Positions 27,947 through 37,801 of a DNA stretch of 64,000 nucleotides are shown here, piece by piece. The DNA is from JBMDXB01 sp048594975 (GTDB lineage Bacteria > Acidobacteriota > Vicinamibacteria > Vicinamibacterales > 2-12-FULL-66-21), in the NCBI GenBank assembly GCA_048594975.1, contig JBMDXQ010000080.1, forward strand, positions 123,924 to 187,923, given 5' to 3'. Every line of letters begins with the position of its first letter. The stretch's first letter is position 1. A model generated the notes under the pieces. It saw only the letters and a list, made by a program, of their open reading frames with translations. It did not search any database and was not told the origin of the DNA. The translations under genes and the position numbers were made by a program.

Positions 27947-29410
27947 TCAAGGGCATCCTCGACTGCCGATAGGTACGGCCGGTGCGCGTCCGTCGTGAGC
28001 TGAGCGCAGTGCTTCAGCCTCGGGCGCCTGTCGCACCGGGGCCAGCACCGTCTCCAGCAGCGGCCGCATCTGCGCCAGCTGCTTGACGCGGATGATCAGG
28101 TCCCACGCGCGCTCGAACTTCTTCCAGCCGGCCGCGTAGGCAAGGTGCTTCAGCCGGTGCCGGGCGGAGGCATGCACCGACGCCCCCTGGAAGATCGCCT
28201 CCCACCGATAGAACATCTCGTAGGCCCGACGGTAGCCGCGCGCGAGCTCCTGCGGCGACAGCCGCGCCGGCCGATAGACGACGTGGCGGGTGTCGTACAA
28301 GTCCCAGTCCCGCGTGACGATCCGATCGCGGGCCGCCATGTCCGCGTGGAGCGCCGTCCCGGGGTAGGGCGTGAGGATGTGGAACGTCGCGGTCGTGATG
28401 CCGGACCGGACCGCCCAGTCCACCGTGCGCGCGAACACGTCCCCGTCGTCGTCGTCCAGACCGAACACGAAGCTGCCGTTGATCATGATGCCGAGCGCGT
28501 CGAGACGCCGGACGACCTCCGCGTAGCTGCGGCCGAGGTTCTGGCGCTTGCCGGCGGACGCCAGGCCGCCTGGCGAGAGGGTCTCGAAGCCGACGAACAG
28601 GCTGCGCAATCCGGCCGCGGCCGCTTCCTCGATCAGATCGCCGTGCACGATGGAGTCCACCGTGGCGGCGCCCTGGAACACGCGCCCCATGCCGCGCATG
28701 CTGCGGAACAGGTCGCGCGCGAAGCGCGGATTCCCGAACAGGTGGTCGTCGAGGAAGTAGAGGTGCCGCCCTGGTAGACGCGCGATCTCGGCCAGCGCCT
28801 CGTCGACGCGCTGCGTGTAGAAGGAGCGGCCGCCGGCGAAGAACGCGTCCTTGTAGCAGAACGTGCAGTGGTGCGGACAGCCGCGTGACACGACGATGGA
28901 GTTGGGCACCAGGTAGCGGTGGCGCTGAACCAGGTCGCGGCGGACGGGCGGGATGCCCTCGAGCGTTCGCACCGGCGAGTCGTAGCGGCAGCGCGGCGCG
29001 CCCGCCGCGAAGTCGCGCAGGAACGCGGGGAACGTGTGCTCGCCGGGGCCGAGAAAGAGGGTGTCGGCGTGCGGCGCCGCTTCCTCCGGCAGCGAGGTCA
29101 CGTGGAGCCCGCCGAGCAGCACGTAGGCGCCGCGCGCCCGATAATGGTCGGCAATCCGGTACGCCCGGTAGGCGTTTGTGACGTAGACCTGGAGGATGAC
29201 CAGGTCGGGCCGGTCATCCAAGTCGAGTGGCGCGACGTGTTCGTCCTGGATCGAGATATCGAGATCGGGGTCGAGGTAGGCGGCGAGCGTGGCCAGGCCG
29301 AGCGGCGGGAAGAGCGAGTACTTGATCGGCCGCCAGTGGGGGCTCGCCGCCTCGGTCAGCGCCGGCAGTACGAGCTTGACCCGCCTGAGGCCGGGCAGCT
29401 TGGGCGGCAT
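27947..29410 (-). CDS. B12-binding-domain radical SAM protein
   Basis: About 487 residues. The N-terminal ~130 residues have a cobalamin-binding-like fold (YSLFPPLGLATLAAYL, VLLGGLHVTSLPEEA, LGPGEH) without the classic DxHxxG, so B12 would be base-off without a His ligand. The radical SAM core has SRGCPHHCTFCY (CxxxCxxC for the 4Fe-4S cluster), then YFLDDHLFGN and LFVGFETL. The C-terminal ~100 residues are basic and helical. Relatives include hopanoid and bacteriochlorophyll tailoring enzymes; the substrate here is unknown. It appears to be monocistronic; the ATG is at 29410 and AT-rich sequence follows upstream (29411-29440). Confidence 0.8.
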   Translation of the reverse strand: MPPKLPGLRRVKLVLPALTEAASPHWRPIKYSLFPPLGLATLAAYLDPDLDISIQDEHVAPLDLDDRPDLVILQVYVTNAYRAYRIADHYRARGAYVLLGGLHVTSLPEEAAPHADTLFLGPGEHTFPAFLRDFAAGAPRCRYDSPVRTLEGIPPVRRDLVQRHRYLVPNSIVVSRGCPHHCTFCYKDAFFAGGRSFYTQRVDEALAEIARLPGRHLYFLDDHLFGNPRFARDLFRSMRGMGRVFQGAATVDSIVHGDLIEEAAAAGLRSLFVGFETLSPGGLASAGKRQNLGRSYAEVVRRLDALGIMINGSFVFGLDDDDGDVFARTVDWAVRSGITTATFHILTPYPGTALHADMAARDRIVTRDWDLYDTRHVVYRPARLSPQELARGYRRAYEMFYRWEAIFQGASVHASARHRLKHLAYAAGWKKFERAWDLIIRVKQLAQMRPLLETVLAPVRQAPEAEALRSAHDGRAPAVPIGSRGCP

Positions 29411-29596
29411 TGCAGAATACTCTATATTGCAAAGTTACAGACGTCAAGAGACGACGGCGGGATCCGGTTCCCGGTTCCGGCGGATTCTCCAGGAGTCCCT
29501 TGTTCGCGGCGAGGCGGGGAGCCGAACGTCGAGCTTCGCCGCGAAGGCGCGACCAGACCAACGATCTTCCCCCCGGACCGCGGCTCCCGACGCGCG

Positions 29597-32098
29597 CTAC
29601 TCGTATCTGAGGGCGAGGATGGGATCGATGCGGCTGGCGCGGCGCGCCGGGATGAGGCCGGCCAGCGCCGAGACCGCCGTCAGCACGACCACCGTCCACG
29701 TCGCCATCGCCGGGTCGCGCGGCTCGATGCCGTACAGCTGCGACTGCACGTAACGCCCGAGCACCAGCGCCGCCGGGATGCCGATCGTGAGCCCGATGGC
29801 GAGCAGCAGGAGCACCTCGCGCATCACGTTCCACACCACGAGCGCCGGCCGCGCGCCGAGCGCCAGCCGGATGCCCAGCTCCTTCCATCGCCGCGCCACC
29901 ACGAACGCCATCACACCGTAGAGGCCGATGGAGGCCAGCCCCGTCGCCAGCAGGCCGAAACCGCCGGAGAGTAGCGCGATCAGCCGGTCGGTCAGCAGCG
30001 TCTCGTCGAGCTGCGCTTCCAGCGTCTTCAGCTCGTAGACCGGCATCGACGAGTCGAGCTGCTTCACCTCGTGCCGCACCAGGTTGTAGGCGGACGCGGA
30101 GCCGGTCTGCGCCCGCACGTAGAAGACCGCGCTGCCCGTCCCCGCGTTGGCGACGAAGACCTGGCGGCGGACGCCCTCGCGCGGCCCCTCGTACAGCGAA
30201 TCGGCGACCACGCCGACGATCTCGACCGTGAACTTGGCGTTGGGGCCGATCCCGCGCGAGAGCCGCTTGCCGATGGCGCTGCGGCCCGGGAAGAAATGAT
30301 CGGCGAAGCGCTTGTTGACAATGGCGACGGTGGCGTTCGGGCGGATGTCCGACACCCGGAAATCACGGCCCTCGAGGAGGGGGATCTTCATCGTCTCGAA
30401 GTAGCCGGGCGAGAGCGCGTTCATGAACGCCTGCATGTCCTCGCCGTCCTGCGGCGTGTGCCCCTCGACGCCGGTCGTGCTGTCCCACTCGTCGCCGCTC
30501 AGGATGGGCACGGCGACGAGCGCTGCCGCCGTCACGCCCGGGGCGGCGCGCAACCGTTCCAGCAGCTGCTGGTAGAAGTTCGAAATGCGCTCCGGCGTAT
30601 AGCCGCTCATCGAGGGCGACACCTGGAAGGTGACCAGGTTGTCGAGCGCCACGCCGGTATCGGTCGTCCGCAGGTTCTGCAGGCTGCGCACGAAGAGGCC
30701 GGCGCCGAAGAGCAGCAGGAAGCTGAGCGCGACCTGCACGGTCACGAGTCCCTTGCGCAGGAAGAGAGAGCCGCCGGCGCCGGCAATCGACCCCACCGTA
30801 TCCTTCAGCGTCGACCACGGCTCCGGCCGGCTGGCGCGCAGCGCCGGCAGCAGGCCGAAGACGATGGCGGTGACGAACGTCAGCGTGGCGGCAAAGGCGA
30901 GGATGCGCAGGTCGGGCGTCGCCGCGATGAGCAGGGGGTGACCGCCGGTCGGCACCAGCGCGATGAGTGCTCTCGTGAGCCAGATCGCGAGCGCGACGCC
31001 GGCGAGCCCGCCCGCGCCGGCGAGCACGAGGCTCTCGACGAGCAGCTGCCGTACCAGCCGGCCGCGCGACGCGCCAAGCGACAGTCGCACCGCCAGCTCC
31101 TTCTGCCGCATGAAGCCGCGCGCGATGAGCAGGTTGGCGACGTTCGCACAGGCGATGAGCAGCACGAGCCCGACCATGCACATCAGCACGACGAGGGCGG
31201 TCGAGAACTGGTTGCGGATCTCCGAGTAGCCGACGTCGGCCGGCTCGACGAGCAGCTGGCCCCTGAGAAACTGCTCGCGCGCGTACGGCGTCCAGTTCTT
31301 CGCCGCCGGCAGGGTCGACTCGTAGGTCCGGATCTGCGTGAAGAGTCCCTGCAGTGTCGGGCGGGCGGACTCGGCCGTGTAGCCCGGCTTCAGACGGGCG
31401 AACACCTGCACCCAGCGGGTGCGGCGATCGTCAATGCGCAGCCAGGGCCAGTCGGGCGTCATCACCGGCTGCATCTGGATGGGCACGCGGATCTGCGGTG
31501 ATTGCGCCGGATCCAGGCCGGCGAAGCCGGCCGCGGACACCCCGACGATGGCCATGGGGTGGTCGTTGACCAGGATCTTCTTCCCCACGACCATCGGGTC
31601 GCGCGCGAAGCGCCGCACCCAGTAGTCGTAGCCGAGCACGACCGACGCGTGGCCGCGAAACACCCGGTCGTCGTCGTGGGAATTGAACACGCGGCCGACG
31701 GCGGCGCTCACCCCGAGCATCGTGAAGTAGTTGCCGGAGACGAGCTCCGCGTCGATGCGCTCGGTCTGGTTGTCCACGCTGATCGAGGCCGGGACGTTGC
31801 GGCGGCAGATGACCTCGGTGAGCGGCTCGGCGCGCGCCTGCAGGTCCTGGTAGAGCGGGTACGAGTGCATCCAGCGGCCCATGTTGCTGCCGTTGTGCGG
31901 GCCCTGCTGGCGCAGCATCACCAGCTCATCCGGCGCTTTCACCGGCAACGTGCGGAGCAGCACCTGGTCGATGAGCGTGAAGATAGCGGTGTTGGCGCCA
32001 ATCCCGAGGGCGAGGGAGAGGATGGCCACGGTGGCGAACAGCGGGTTGCGCCGGAGGCCGCGGCCGGCCAGCCTTAGATCCGCGAGGAGCGTCTCCAT
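29597..32098 (-). CDS. MacB/FtsX-type duplicated permease (ADOP family), copy 1
   Basis: About 833 residues. METLLADLRLAGRGLRRNPLF and the first membrane helix (TVAILSLALGIGANTAIFTL) are followed by a MacB-like periplasmic domain, an FtsX membrane block (LLIACANVANLLIARG, RQKELAVRLSLGASRGRLVR), a second periplasmic domain and a second FtsX block (ELGIRLALGARPALVV, PARRASRIDPILALRYE). The duplicated layout without an ATPase gene fits the acidobacterial orphan permeases. Such proteins are thought to move lipoproteins, peptides or signals, but no substrate is established. No PadR regulator is adjacent. Confidence 0.85.
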   Translation of the reverse strand: METLLADLRLAGRGLRRNPLFATVAILSLALGIGANTAIFTLIDQVLLRTLPVKAPDELVMLRQQGPHNGSNMGRWMHSYPLYQDLQARAEPLTEVICRRNVPASISVDNQTERIDAELVSGNYFTMLGVSAAVGRVFNSHDDDRVFRGHASVVLGYDYWVRRFARDPMVVGKKILVNDHPMAIVGVSAAGFAGLDPAQSPQIRVPIQMQPVMTPDWPWLRIDDRRTRWVQVFARLKPGYTAESARPTLQGLFTQIRTYESTLPAAKNWTPYAREQFLRGQLLVEPADVGYSEIRNQFSTALVVLMCMVGLVLLIACANVANLLIARGFMRQKELAVRLSLGASRGRLVRQLLVESLVLAGAGGLAGVALAIWLTRALIALVPTGGHPLLIAATPDLRILAFAATLTFVTAIVFGLLPALRASRPEPWSTLKDTVGSIAGAGGSLFLRKGLVTVQVALSFLLLFGAGLFVRSLQNLRTTDTGVALDNLVTFQVSPSMSGYTPERISNFYQQLLERLRAAPGVTAAALVAVPILSGDEWDSTTGVEGHTPQDGEDMQAFMNALSPGYFETMKIPLLEGRDFRVSDIRPNATVAIVNKRFADHFFPGRSAIGKRLSRGIGPNAKFTVEIVGVVADSLYEGPREGVRRQVFVANAGTGSAVFYVRAQTGSASAYNLVRHEVKQLDSSMPVYELKTLEAQLDETLLTDRLIALLSGGFGLLATGLASIGLYGVMAFVVARRWKELGIRLALGARPALVVWNVMREVLLLLAIGLTIGIPAALVLGRYVQSQLYGIEPRDPAMATWTVVVLTAVSALAGLIPARRASRIDPILALRYE

Positions 32099-32166
32099 GC
32101 TGCCATTGGACGGCACGACCGCAATTCCGGTTGCCCCGGGCACGGATCGTCACCGGGAGCGCGATT

Positions 32167-32288
32167 GACTCGATGCCGTTCGGATCAGGAGCAGGAGCTG
32201 GGGAGGACGCGAGCCCATCAGCTGCGGTGCGCCCTCATGACGCAACCGGCTCCCCACCCTGCTCTCTTAGTGATTCGATGCCGTTCGG
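32167..32288. repeat. 17-base direct repeat upstream of the permease
   Basis: GACTCGATGCCGTTCGG at 32167-32183 recurs with one change at 32272-32288, 105 bases apart, within the 204-base gap between the permease ATG and the next gene's stop. It is either a regulatory duplication or the trace of an excised element. Confidence 0.5.
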
Positions 32289-32302
32289 GTCGGGAAATGG
32301 AG

Positions 32303-33955
32303 CTACGGACCGATCAAACGGTGGTACCTGCCCATCCAGTACGGCAGCAGGAAGTACGCCCCGTCGTCCTCGCTCCGGCCGCCGTTGCCACCGTCGAGGC
32401 TGTACGGGTTGCCGTTCCACTTGAACACCGGCAGCTCGTCGTAGGGCAGCACGATCAACGCCTGCCGGCGCATGAACCGATCGGGCATCGGGTCGACCGG
32501 CACGTCGAGCCGGTGGGAGTTGCGGACGGTCCACGTGACCAGGTCCATGGGGATCTCGCGGAGCGTGCGCAGCGCCAGGTCGCGATCGAACTCCGCCGCG
32601 CCCGTCCCGGCGGCGTAGATGAAGTTCCAGAGCGGGTTGCGCTCCGGCCGCTCGATGTGCCAGCTGCGCTCCAGGCTGTCGCGGTAGACCGCGAGCAGCT
32701 TCGGGTCCTCCTCGGAGCGCAGCAACGGGTAATAGGACAGGAAGGCCAGCTCGTCGTCCGAGTGGTTGATGTGCCCGGGCACCATCACCTTCTGGTTGCG
32801 GGTGAGCAGGTGATACCGATGGGTGTGGACCAGGTCGTCGTACGCGGCCTGGAACTTGCGGCGGAGCGCCTCGTCGTCGGTCAGGTACAGTGCGACCCGC
32901 AGGTGCGACAGGATGTGCAGCGCGCGCAGTCCGGTCTCGTCCGGATCCTCCCAGATCGCGTCGGGCCCCCACCAGCCCCACCGCGTGCGCTTCCCGTCGA
33001 CGTCGACGAGCTGAAAGCCGTTGTCGAGGATGTGGCTGGTGATGCGCTCGATGGCCGCGCGCAGCGCCGGCTTCTCGTCCTCGGCGGCGGCCAGGTCGTA
33101 GTAGATCGGGTAGACGAAATAGTGGCCGACGATCTCGTCCGAGCTCGTATCGCCCTTCCAGCGCCAGAGCCGGTCGGGGGTGTCGTGCCACTCACCGTCG
33201 GAGGGCTGGACGTCCGCATCGACGCGGATGAACGACCGCGCCGGGAACCCGGGTCGGCCGGTGATCGCCTCGAGGCGCAGGATCGCCTGCATGCCGCGCC
33301 GGGCGTTCTCGCGCGCGTCGGCCTCGCCGGTCACGCTGTAGCGGAACGACTCGGCCGCGACATACATGGCCGTCCACAGGCCGTCGTTGTCCGTTGTCAC
33401 CGCGCGGCTGGTCGACAGGTCGCCCGGCGTGGCGAGCTGCGAATCGGCAGTGAGGCCCCAGCGGTTGTGCCGCGCCTGGACGCGCTCGACGAACGCGCGC
33501 GCCTTCTCCGGCAGCGTCATCTCGCGGTATTCGATGCGCGCGAAGCCGCGGGGCGTCTCGATCCACGCCGACGAGCCGTCGAAGCCGATGCCCGTCACCT
33601 GGTCGTCCGGCAGCCAGCGCAGCCCAGCGAAGTACTCGACGCGTTCGTCGTCGCGCGTCACGCGGGCGGCGCCCTGCCGCGTCCCGACCCAGGTCACGGT
33701 CGGCGACTCGCCGGCAATCACGGTGAAGTCGATCGACGGCCACTTGATGGTGCTCTGCCGCAGCAGCGCGAGGCGCCGGCCGTCCAGGGCCCGCGTGAGG
33801 CGGACCCTGCCCCCGGCGATCCGCGCGAACTCCTCGGCCGTATGGAACGTCCGCACCTTCTGCCGGTAGACCGTTGGAGCGGACTGCAGCTGGGCATCGC
33901 CGACCGAGTTGCAGAGCAGCAGCGCGACAAGCGCGGGAAGAAACGCCCTAGGCAT
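32303..33955 (-). CDS. Secreted protein: short propeller-like repeats plus alpha/alpha-barrel-like domain, function unknown
   Basis: About 550 residues. MPRAFLPALVALLLCNSVGDA is a signal peptide. Residues ~60-150 have Reg_prop-like beta repeats (VTWVGTRQGAARV, GIGFDGSSAWIETPRGFARI). The remainder is helical with many Trp/Tyr/Asp-rich loops (NDGLWTAMYVAAESFRYSVT, WGWWGPDAIWEDPDETGLRA, HINHSDDELAFLSYYPLL), as in (alpha/alpha)6 carbohydrate-active proteins. I do not recognise a named family. Its ATG overlaps the EIIC stop by 8 bases; it is the last gene of the GNAT-DegT-EIIC operon. Confidence 0.6.
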   Translation of the reverse strand: MPRAFLPALVALLLCNSVGDAQLQSAPTVYRQKVRTFHTAEEFARIAGGRVRLTRALDGRRLALLRQSTIKWPSIDFTVIAGESPTVTWVGTRQGAARVTRDDERVEYFAGLRWLPDDQVTGIGFDGSSAWIETPRGFARIEYREMTLPEKARAFVERVQARHNRWGLTADSQLATPGDLSTSRAVTTDNDGLWTAMYVAAESFRYSVTGEADARENARRGMQAILRLEAITGRPGFPARSFIRVDADVQPSDGEWHDTPDRLWRWKGDTSSDEIVGHYFVYPIYYDLAAAEDEKPALRAAIERITSHILDNGFQLVDVDGKRTRWGWWGPDAIWEDPDETGLRALHILSHLRVALYLTDDEALRRKFQAAYDDLVHTHRYHLLTRNQKVMVPGHINHSDDELAFLSYYPLLRSEEDPKLLAVYRDSLERSWHIERPERNPLWNFIYAAGTGAAEFDRDLALRTLREIPMDLVTWTVRNSHRLDVPVDPMPDRFMRRQALIVLPYDELPVFKWNGNPYSLDGGNGGRSEDDGAYFLLPYWMGRYHRLIGP

Positions 33956-35120
33956 CGACGACCCTCGACTGCCGCCGTTCGGCGGCTTTCGCAAACGGCA
34001 AGTACACCGCCACTGCAATCGCGATCGACACGGCGCCCCAGGCCGCCGCCCGCCAGTCGCCGCCGGTCACCAGGTAGTGGCCGACGATCGGCGGGGTCGT
34101 CCAGGGCACGTTCACGAACGGCCGGTGGATGACGTTCCAGGCCATGAGCAGGTACGTGGCGGCGGTCAGGATCAGCGCGTTGAGCACGTACGGGACCATG
34201 AACACCGGGTTCAGCACGATCGGCAGTCCGAAGAAGATCGGCTCGTTGATCTGGAAGACCTGCATGGGCAGCGACACGCGGCTCACCTTCCTGAAGCCCG
34301 CCGCTTTCGAGTTCCACAGAATCAGCGCCAGCGCTATCGTCGCCCCGGTCCCGCCGACGTTGACGAACGCGGTGAAGAACCCGTAGGCGGTGATGTACGG
34401 CAGCGGCTCGCCGTGCGCCATGGCCGCGACGTTCTCCGACAGGTACTGCAGGAAGACCGGCGCGACGACGACGTCGACGGCGTTGTCGCCGTTGATGCCC
34501 ACCGACCAGAGCAGGGTGACGATGGCGGCGTAGACGAGGATGCCGGGTAGCGTGTTGAGCGCGAACACCAGCGGGCTGAACGCAGCCCGCACGGCGGCGT
34601 TGATGTCCAGTCCGGCCGCAAACCGCACCGTCCAGAACGCAGTGAGCAGGAAGAGCAGCGGCGTCAACGAGCGGAAGGACTCGGAGACGGCAGGCGGCAC
34701 GCTCGACGGCATCCGCATCATCAGGTCGCGATCGGCGAAGAACTTCTGGACGCGGACGGCAACCAGGGCGACGAGGATGGCCGTGAACAGCCCGGTAGAG
34801 CCCAGCGCGTCGGTCCGCAGGTTGCCGCTGGCCGCGTCGACCTGGATCAGCAGGAACGAGACGGTCGCCAGGGTCGCGCTCACCAGCGGCTCCTGCCCGA
34901 GGGACCTGCCGAGGTCGTAAGCGATCGCGAAGCAGGCGACCAGCGCCAGCACGCCAAACGTCGCTGCGACCGGCACCTGCAGGAGCGGCAGCCATGGCGC
35001 GACCCGCGCCTCCCAGCCCGGCACGGGCAGGTGGGCGACGATCGTGAACAGGCCGCCGACGATCGTCAGTGGCACGACGGCGACCATGCCAGCGCGGACA
35101 GCGGACAGGTAGGTCAGCAT
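33948..35120 (-). CDS. Orphan PTS sugar permease EIIC (cellobiose/lichenan type)
   Basis: About 390 residues, ~10 membrane helices. VFQINEPIFFGLPIVLNPVF is the EIIC substrate motif (NEP), and FVNVGGTGATIALALILW is typical of the Lac/cellobiose EIIC family. No EIIA, EIIB, HPr or EI gene is visible in the window, so phosphorylation-coupled transport is not shown; the protein may work as a facilitator or draw on components encoded elsewhere. ATG 35120 overlaps the aminotransferase stop by 7 bases and its stop overlaps the next start by 8, so it is in the middle of a tight operon. Confidence 0.85.
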   Translation of the reverse strand: MLTYLSAVRAGMVAVVPLTIVGGLFTIVAHLPVPGWEARVAPWLPLLQVPVAATFGVLALVACFAIAYDLGRSLGQEPLVSATLATVSFLLIQVDAASGNLRTDALGSTGLFTAILVALVAVRVQKFFADRDLMMRMPSSVPPAVSESFRSLTPLLFLLTAFWTVRFAAGLDINAAVRAAFSPLVFALNTLPGILVYAAIVTLLWSVGINGDNAVDVVVAPVFLQYLSENVAAMAHGEPLPYITAYGFFTAFVNVGGTGATIALALILWNSKAAGFRKVSRVSLPMQVFQINEPIFFGLPIVLNPVFMVPYVLNALILTAATYLLMAWNVIHRPFVNVPWTTPPIVGHYLVTGGDWRAAAWGAVSIAIAVAVYLPFAKAAERRQSRVVDA

Positions 35121-36334
35121 CCGTCGAGCGCGTGCCGGTGCGCGTGCACCTTCTCGAACGCGTGGGCGATGTCGTCCATGTCCGAGCGGGTGCCGAGGAG
35201 GAGGCTCTGGGACAGCCAGATCGCCTGGCGGCAGATCAGGTCGCTGTTTGGGCAGCGCGCCGCCACGTCCCCCCGCCCGAATGTCACCCCGGGCAGATAC
35301 GGGCCGAATGCCCGGTTGCGGAACAGCGGCTGTTCGGGGACGGAGAAACCGTAGCCGCCTGAACACGGGACACCCTCCGCCTCGAGCGCGCGCAGGACGG
35401 CCGCGCGCGGCGCGCCGAACACCTCCTCGTCGAGCCGCAGCATGAAGAGGTGGTACGCGTGCCGGCTGCACGACGGCGGGCGGAGCTGCGGACGGAGCCC
35501 GGGCAGCTCCAACAGGCGCGACGCGAGGTACTGCCCGTTCCCGTCACGAACACGCGCCTGCTCCTCCAGCCTGTCCAGCTGGCACGCGAGGAGCGCCCCC
35601 TGGAACTCGGTCAGCCGGTAGTTTCCCGACACGATGTGATGCTCGTACCACGGGCCTGCGCGCACGCGCCCGCAGTTGTGCATCGACTCGCACGCGTCCG
35701 CCAGCGCGCCGTCGTTGGTCGTGAGGATCCCACCCTCGCCGGCGGTCAGGTTCTTGCTCGACTGGAACGAGAACGCCGCGAGATGGCCGAGCGATCCGGC
35801 GGGTCGTTCGAGGTAGCTCGCGCCGTGCGCGTGCGCGGCGTCCTCGATGACCAGCAGGCTGCGGTCGCGGGCGAGACCCGCGATCGCGTCCATGTCGGCG
35901 GGCAGCCCGGCGAAGTGGACCGGAATGATCGCCTTCGTGCGGGGTGTAACGGCCGCCGCGGCAGCGGCGGGATGGAGGTTGAACGTCTGCGCATCCACGT
36001 CGGCGAAGACGGGAACCGCGTTGGCCTCCACCACGGCGCTGGCTGTTGCGACGAAGGTGTACGCGGGAACGATCACCTCGTCTTCGGCGCGAATGCCGGC
36101 CGCGAGCAGCGCGATACGCAGCGCCACCGTGCCGCTCGCCACCGCGACGGCGCGGCGGCACCCGTGCATCTCCGCGAATCGCGTCTCGAACCGCCGCACC
36201 TCGCCGCCGTCCAGCCGTCCCCAACTTCCGCTGCGGAGCACGCGCAGCAGCGCTTCTTCCTCGGGCCTGCCGAATACCGGCCAGACCGGGAACGGCTTCG
36301 CGCGAACGGGCGACCCTCCGTGCAGGGCGAGCAT
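35114..36334 (-). CDS. DegT/DnrJ/EryC1/StrS-family PLP sugar aminotransferase
   Basis: About 406 residues. EVIVPAYTFVATASAV, LLVIEDAAHAHGA and AFSFQSSKNLTAGEGG are family motifs, the last with the PLP-binding lysine. GNYRLTEFQGALLACQLDRL completes the signature. The family moves an amino group from glutamate or glutamine to a keto sugar (nucleotide- or phosphate-linked) or to scyllo-inosose. Together with a GNAT acetyltransferase and a sugar permease it suggests making or using an N-acetylated amino sugar, but the direction is unclear. It starts 6 bases after the GNAT stop. Confidence 0.85.
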   Translation of the reverse strand: MLALHGGSPVRAKPFPVWPVFGRPEEEALLRVLRSGSWGRLDGGEVRRFETRFAEMHGCRRAVAVASGTVALRIALLAAGIRAEDEVIVPAYTFVATASAVVEANAVPVFADVDAQTFNLHPAAAAAAVTPRTKAIIPVHFAGLPADMDAIAGLARDRSLLVIEDAAHAHGASYLERPAGSLGHLAAFSFQSSKNLTAGEGGILTTNDGALADACESMHNCGRVRAGPWYEHHIVSGNYRLTEFQGALLACQLDRLEEQARVRDGNGQYLASRLLELPGLRPQLRPPSCSRHAYHLFMLRLDEEVFGAPRAAVLRALEAEGVPCSGGYGFSVPEQPLFRNRAFGPYLPGVTFGRGDVAARCPNSDLICRQAIWLSQSLLLGTRSDMDDIAHAFEKVHAHRHALDGC

Positions 36335-36340
36335 CGCGCG

Positions 36341-36973
<633 letters not shown>

Positions 36974-37219
36974 GGCCGGAGCGCGAATTCTACTGCGGAA
37001 GACCGACAGCAACGGTTGATGCCGCTGGACGACGTCATGCCGACACGGTTCGGGGCGGGGTGCATCGTCGGCACGCCGCCACGCGCGGCACCACGGGCGT
37101 CCAGCTCAGCGACGATCCGGCGACTCCGCCCTCGAAGACCACCAATGGTCCGCGGCGGCCGGCCGATGCGAGCGAGACGGACGCGATCGTCAGCATCGGC
37201 ATGGCCGCCTGTTGGTATT

Positions 37220-37711
37220 ATGGCCGCCGTGGCCGATCCGACCGGCTCCTCCCCGCCCGGTCACAGCAGCGCCCTGCGCGAGGTCGCCCTCTTCGGGCTG
37301 GCGGGCGGCGCGCTGCTCGCCGTTCTCGAACTGATCGGGTACCGCTCCCTCGTCCTCGAGCGCTCCGCCGAACTCTACACGGCCCTTGCTGCCGCGCTAT
37401 TTGCCGTGGTCGGCGTGTGGCTCGGCATCACCCTGACGCGCCGGGAGCCGGAGATCATCGTCAAGGAGATCCAGGTCGGCGGACCGTTTGTCCGGGACGA
37501 GGAACGGGTCCGCGCCCTCGGTCTCACCCCGCGCGAACTGGAGATCCTCGAACTGATTGCCGCCGGGCTGAGCAATCGCGAGATCGCCGACCGGCTGTGC
37601 GTGAGCGAAAACACCGTGAAGACCCACTCCAGCCGTGTGTTCGACAAGCTGGGAGCGAGGCGCCGCACGCACGCCGTCCAGATCGCGAAGGCAGCGCGGC
37701 TCATCGCGTGA
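37220..37711 (+). CDS. Membrane-anchored LuxR-type transcription regulator
   Basis: About 163 residues. Two transmembrane helices (VALFGLAGGALLAVLELIGY and LYTALAAALFAVVGVWLGIT, residues ~20-75) precede a LuxR DNA-binding domain at ~100-163: LTPRELEILELIAAGLSNRE, then IADRLCVSENTVKTHSSRVF. No receiver or ligand-binding domain is visible, so it is a short membrane-bound regulator. ATG 37220 is chosen because upstream in-frame sequence is not protein-like. It lies 90 bases before the DUF4199 gene; a palindrome in that gap could be its target. Confidence 0.75.
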   Translation: MAAVADPTGSSPPGHSSALREVALFGLAGGALLAVLELIGYRSLVLERSAELYTALAAALFAVVGVWLGITLTRREPEIIVKEIQVGGPFVRDEERVRALGLTPRELEILELIAAGLSNREIADRLCVSENTVKTHSSRVFDKLGARRRTHAVQIAKAARLIA

Positions 37712-37726
37712 GCCGCCCGAAAGCAT

Positions 37727-37766
37727 GATTTCGTGCCGGAGCAGCCGAAATCACCCGAACGGGTGA
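37727..37766. promoter_or_regulatory. overlapping palindromes between the LuxR and DUF4199 genes
   Basis: TCACCCGAACGGGTGA at 37751-37766 is a perfect palindrome with 7-base arms and a 2-base centre. A second inverted pair, GATTTCG (37727-37733) and CGAAATC (37746-37752), overlaps it by 2 bases. The symmetry and position before a gene fit an operator; a terminator is less likely because no U-tract follows. Confidence 0.5.
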
Positions 37767-37801
37767 CGGCGCCGCGGCGCCCATCCGCTAACGTTCCCGC
37801 C

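Noticed and set aside
32098..32302. Considered as a riboswitch or small RNA before the permease
   Set aside because: Only the 17-base direct repeat is clear; no conserved aptamer-like pairing could be found by eye.
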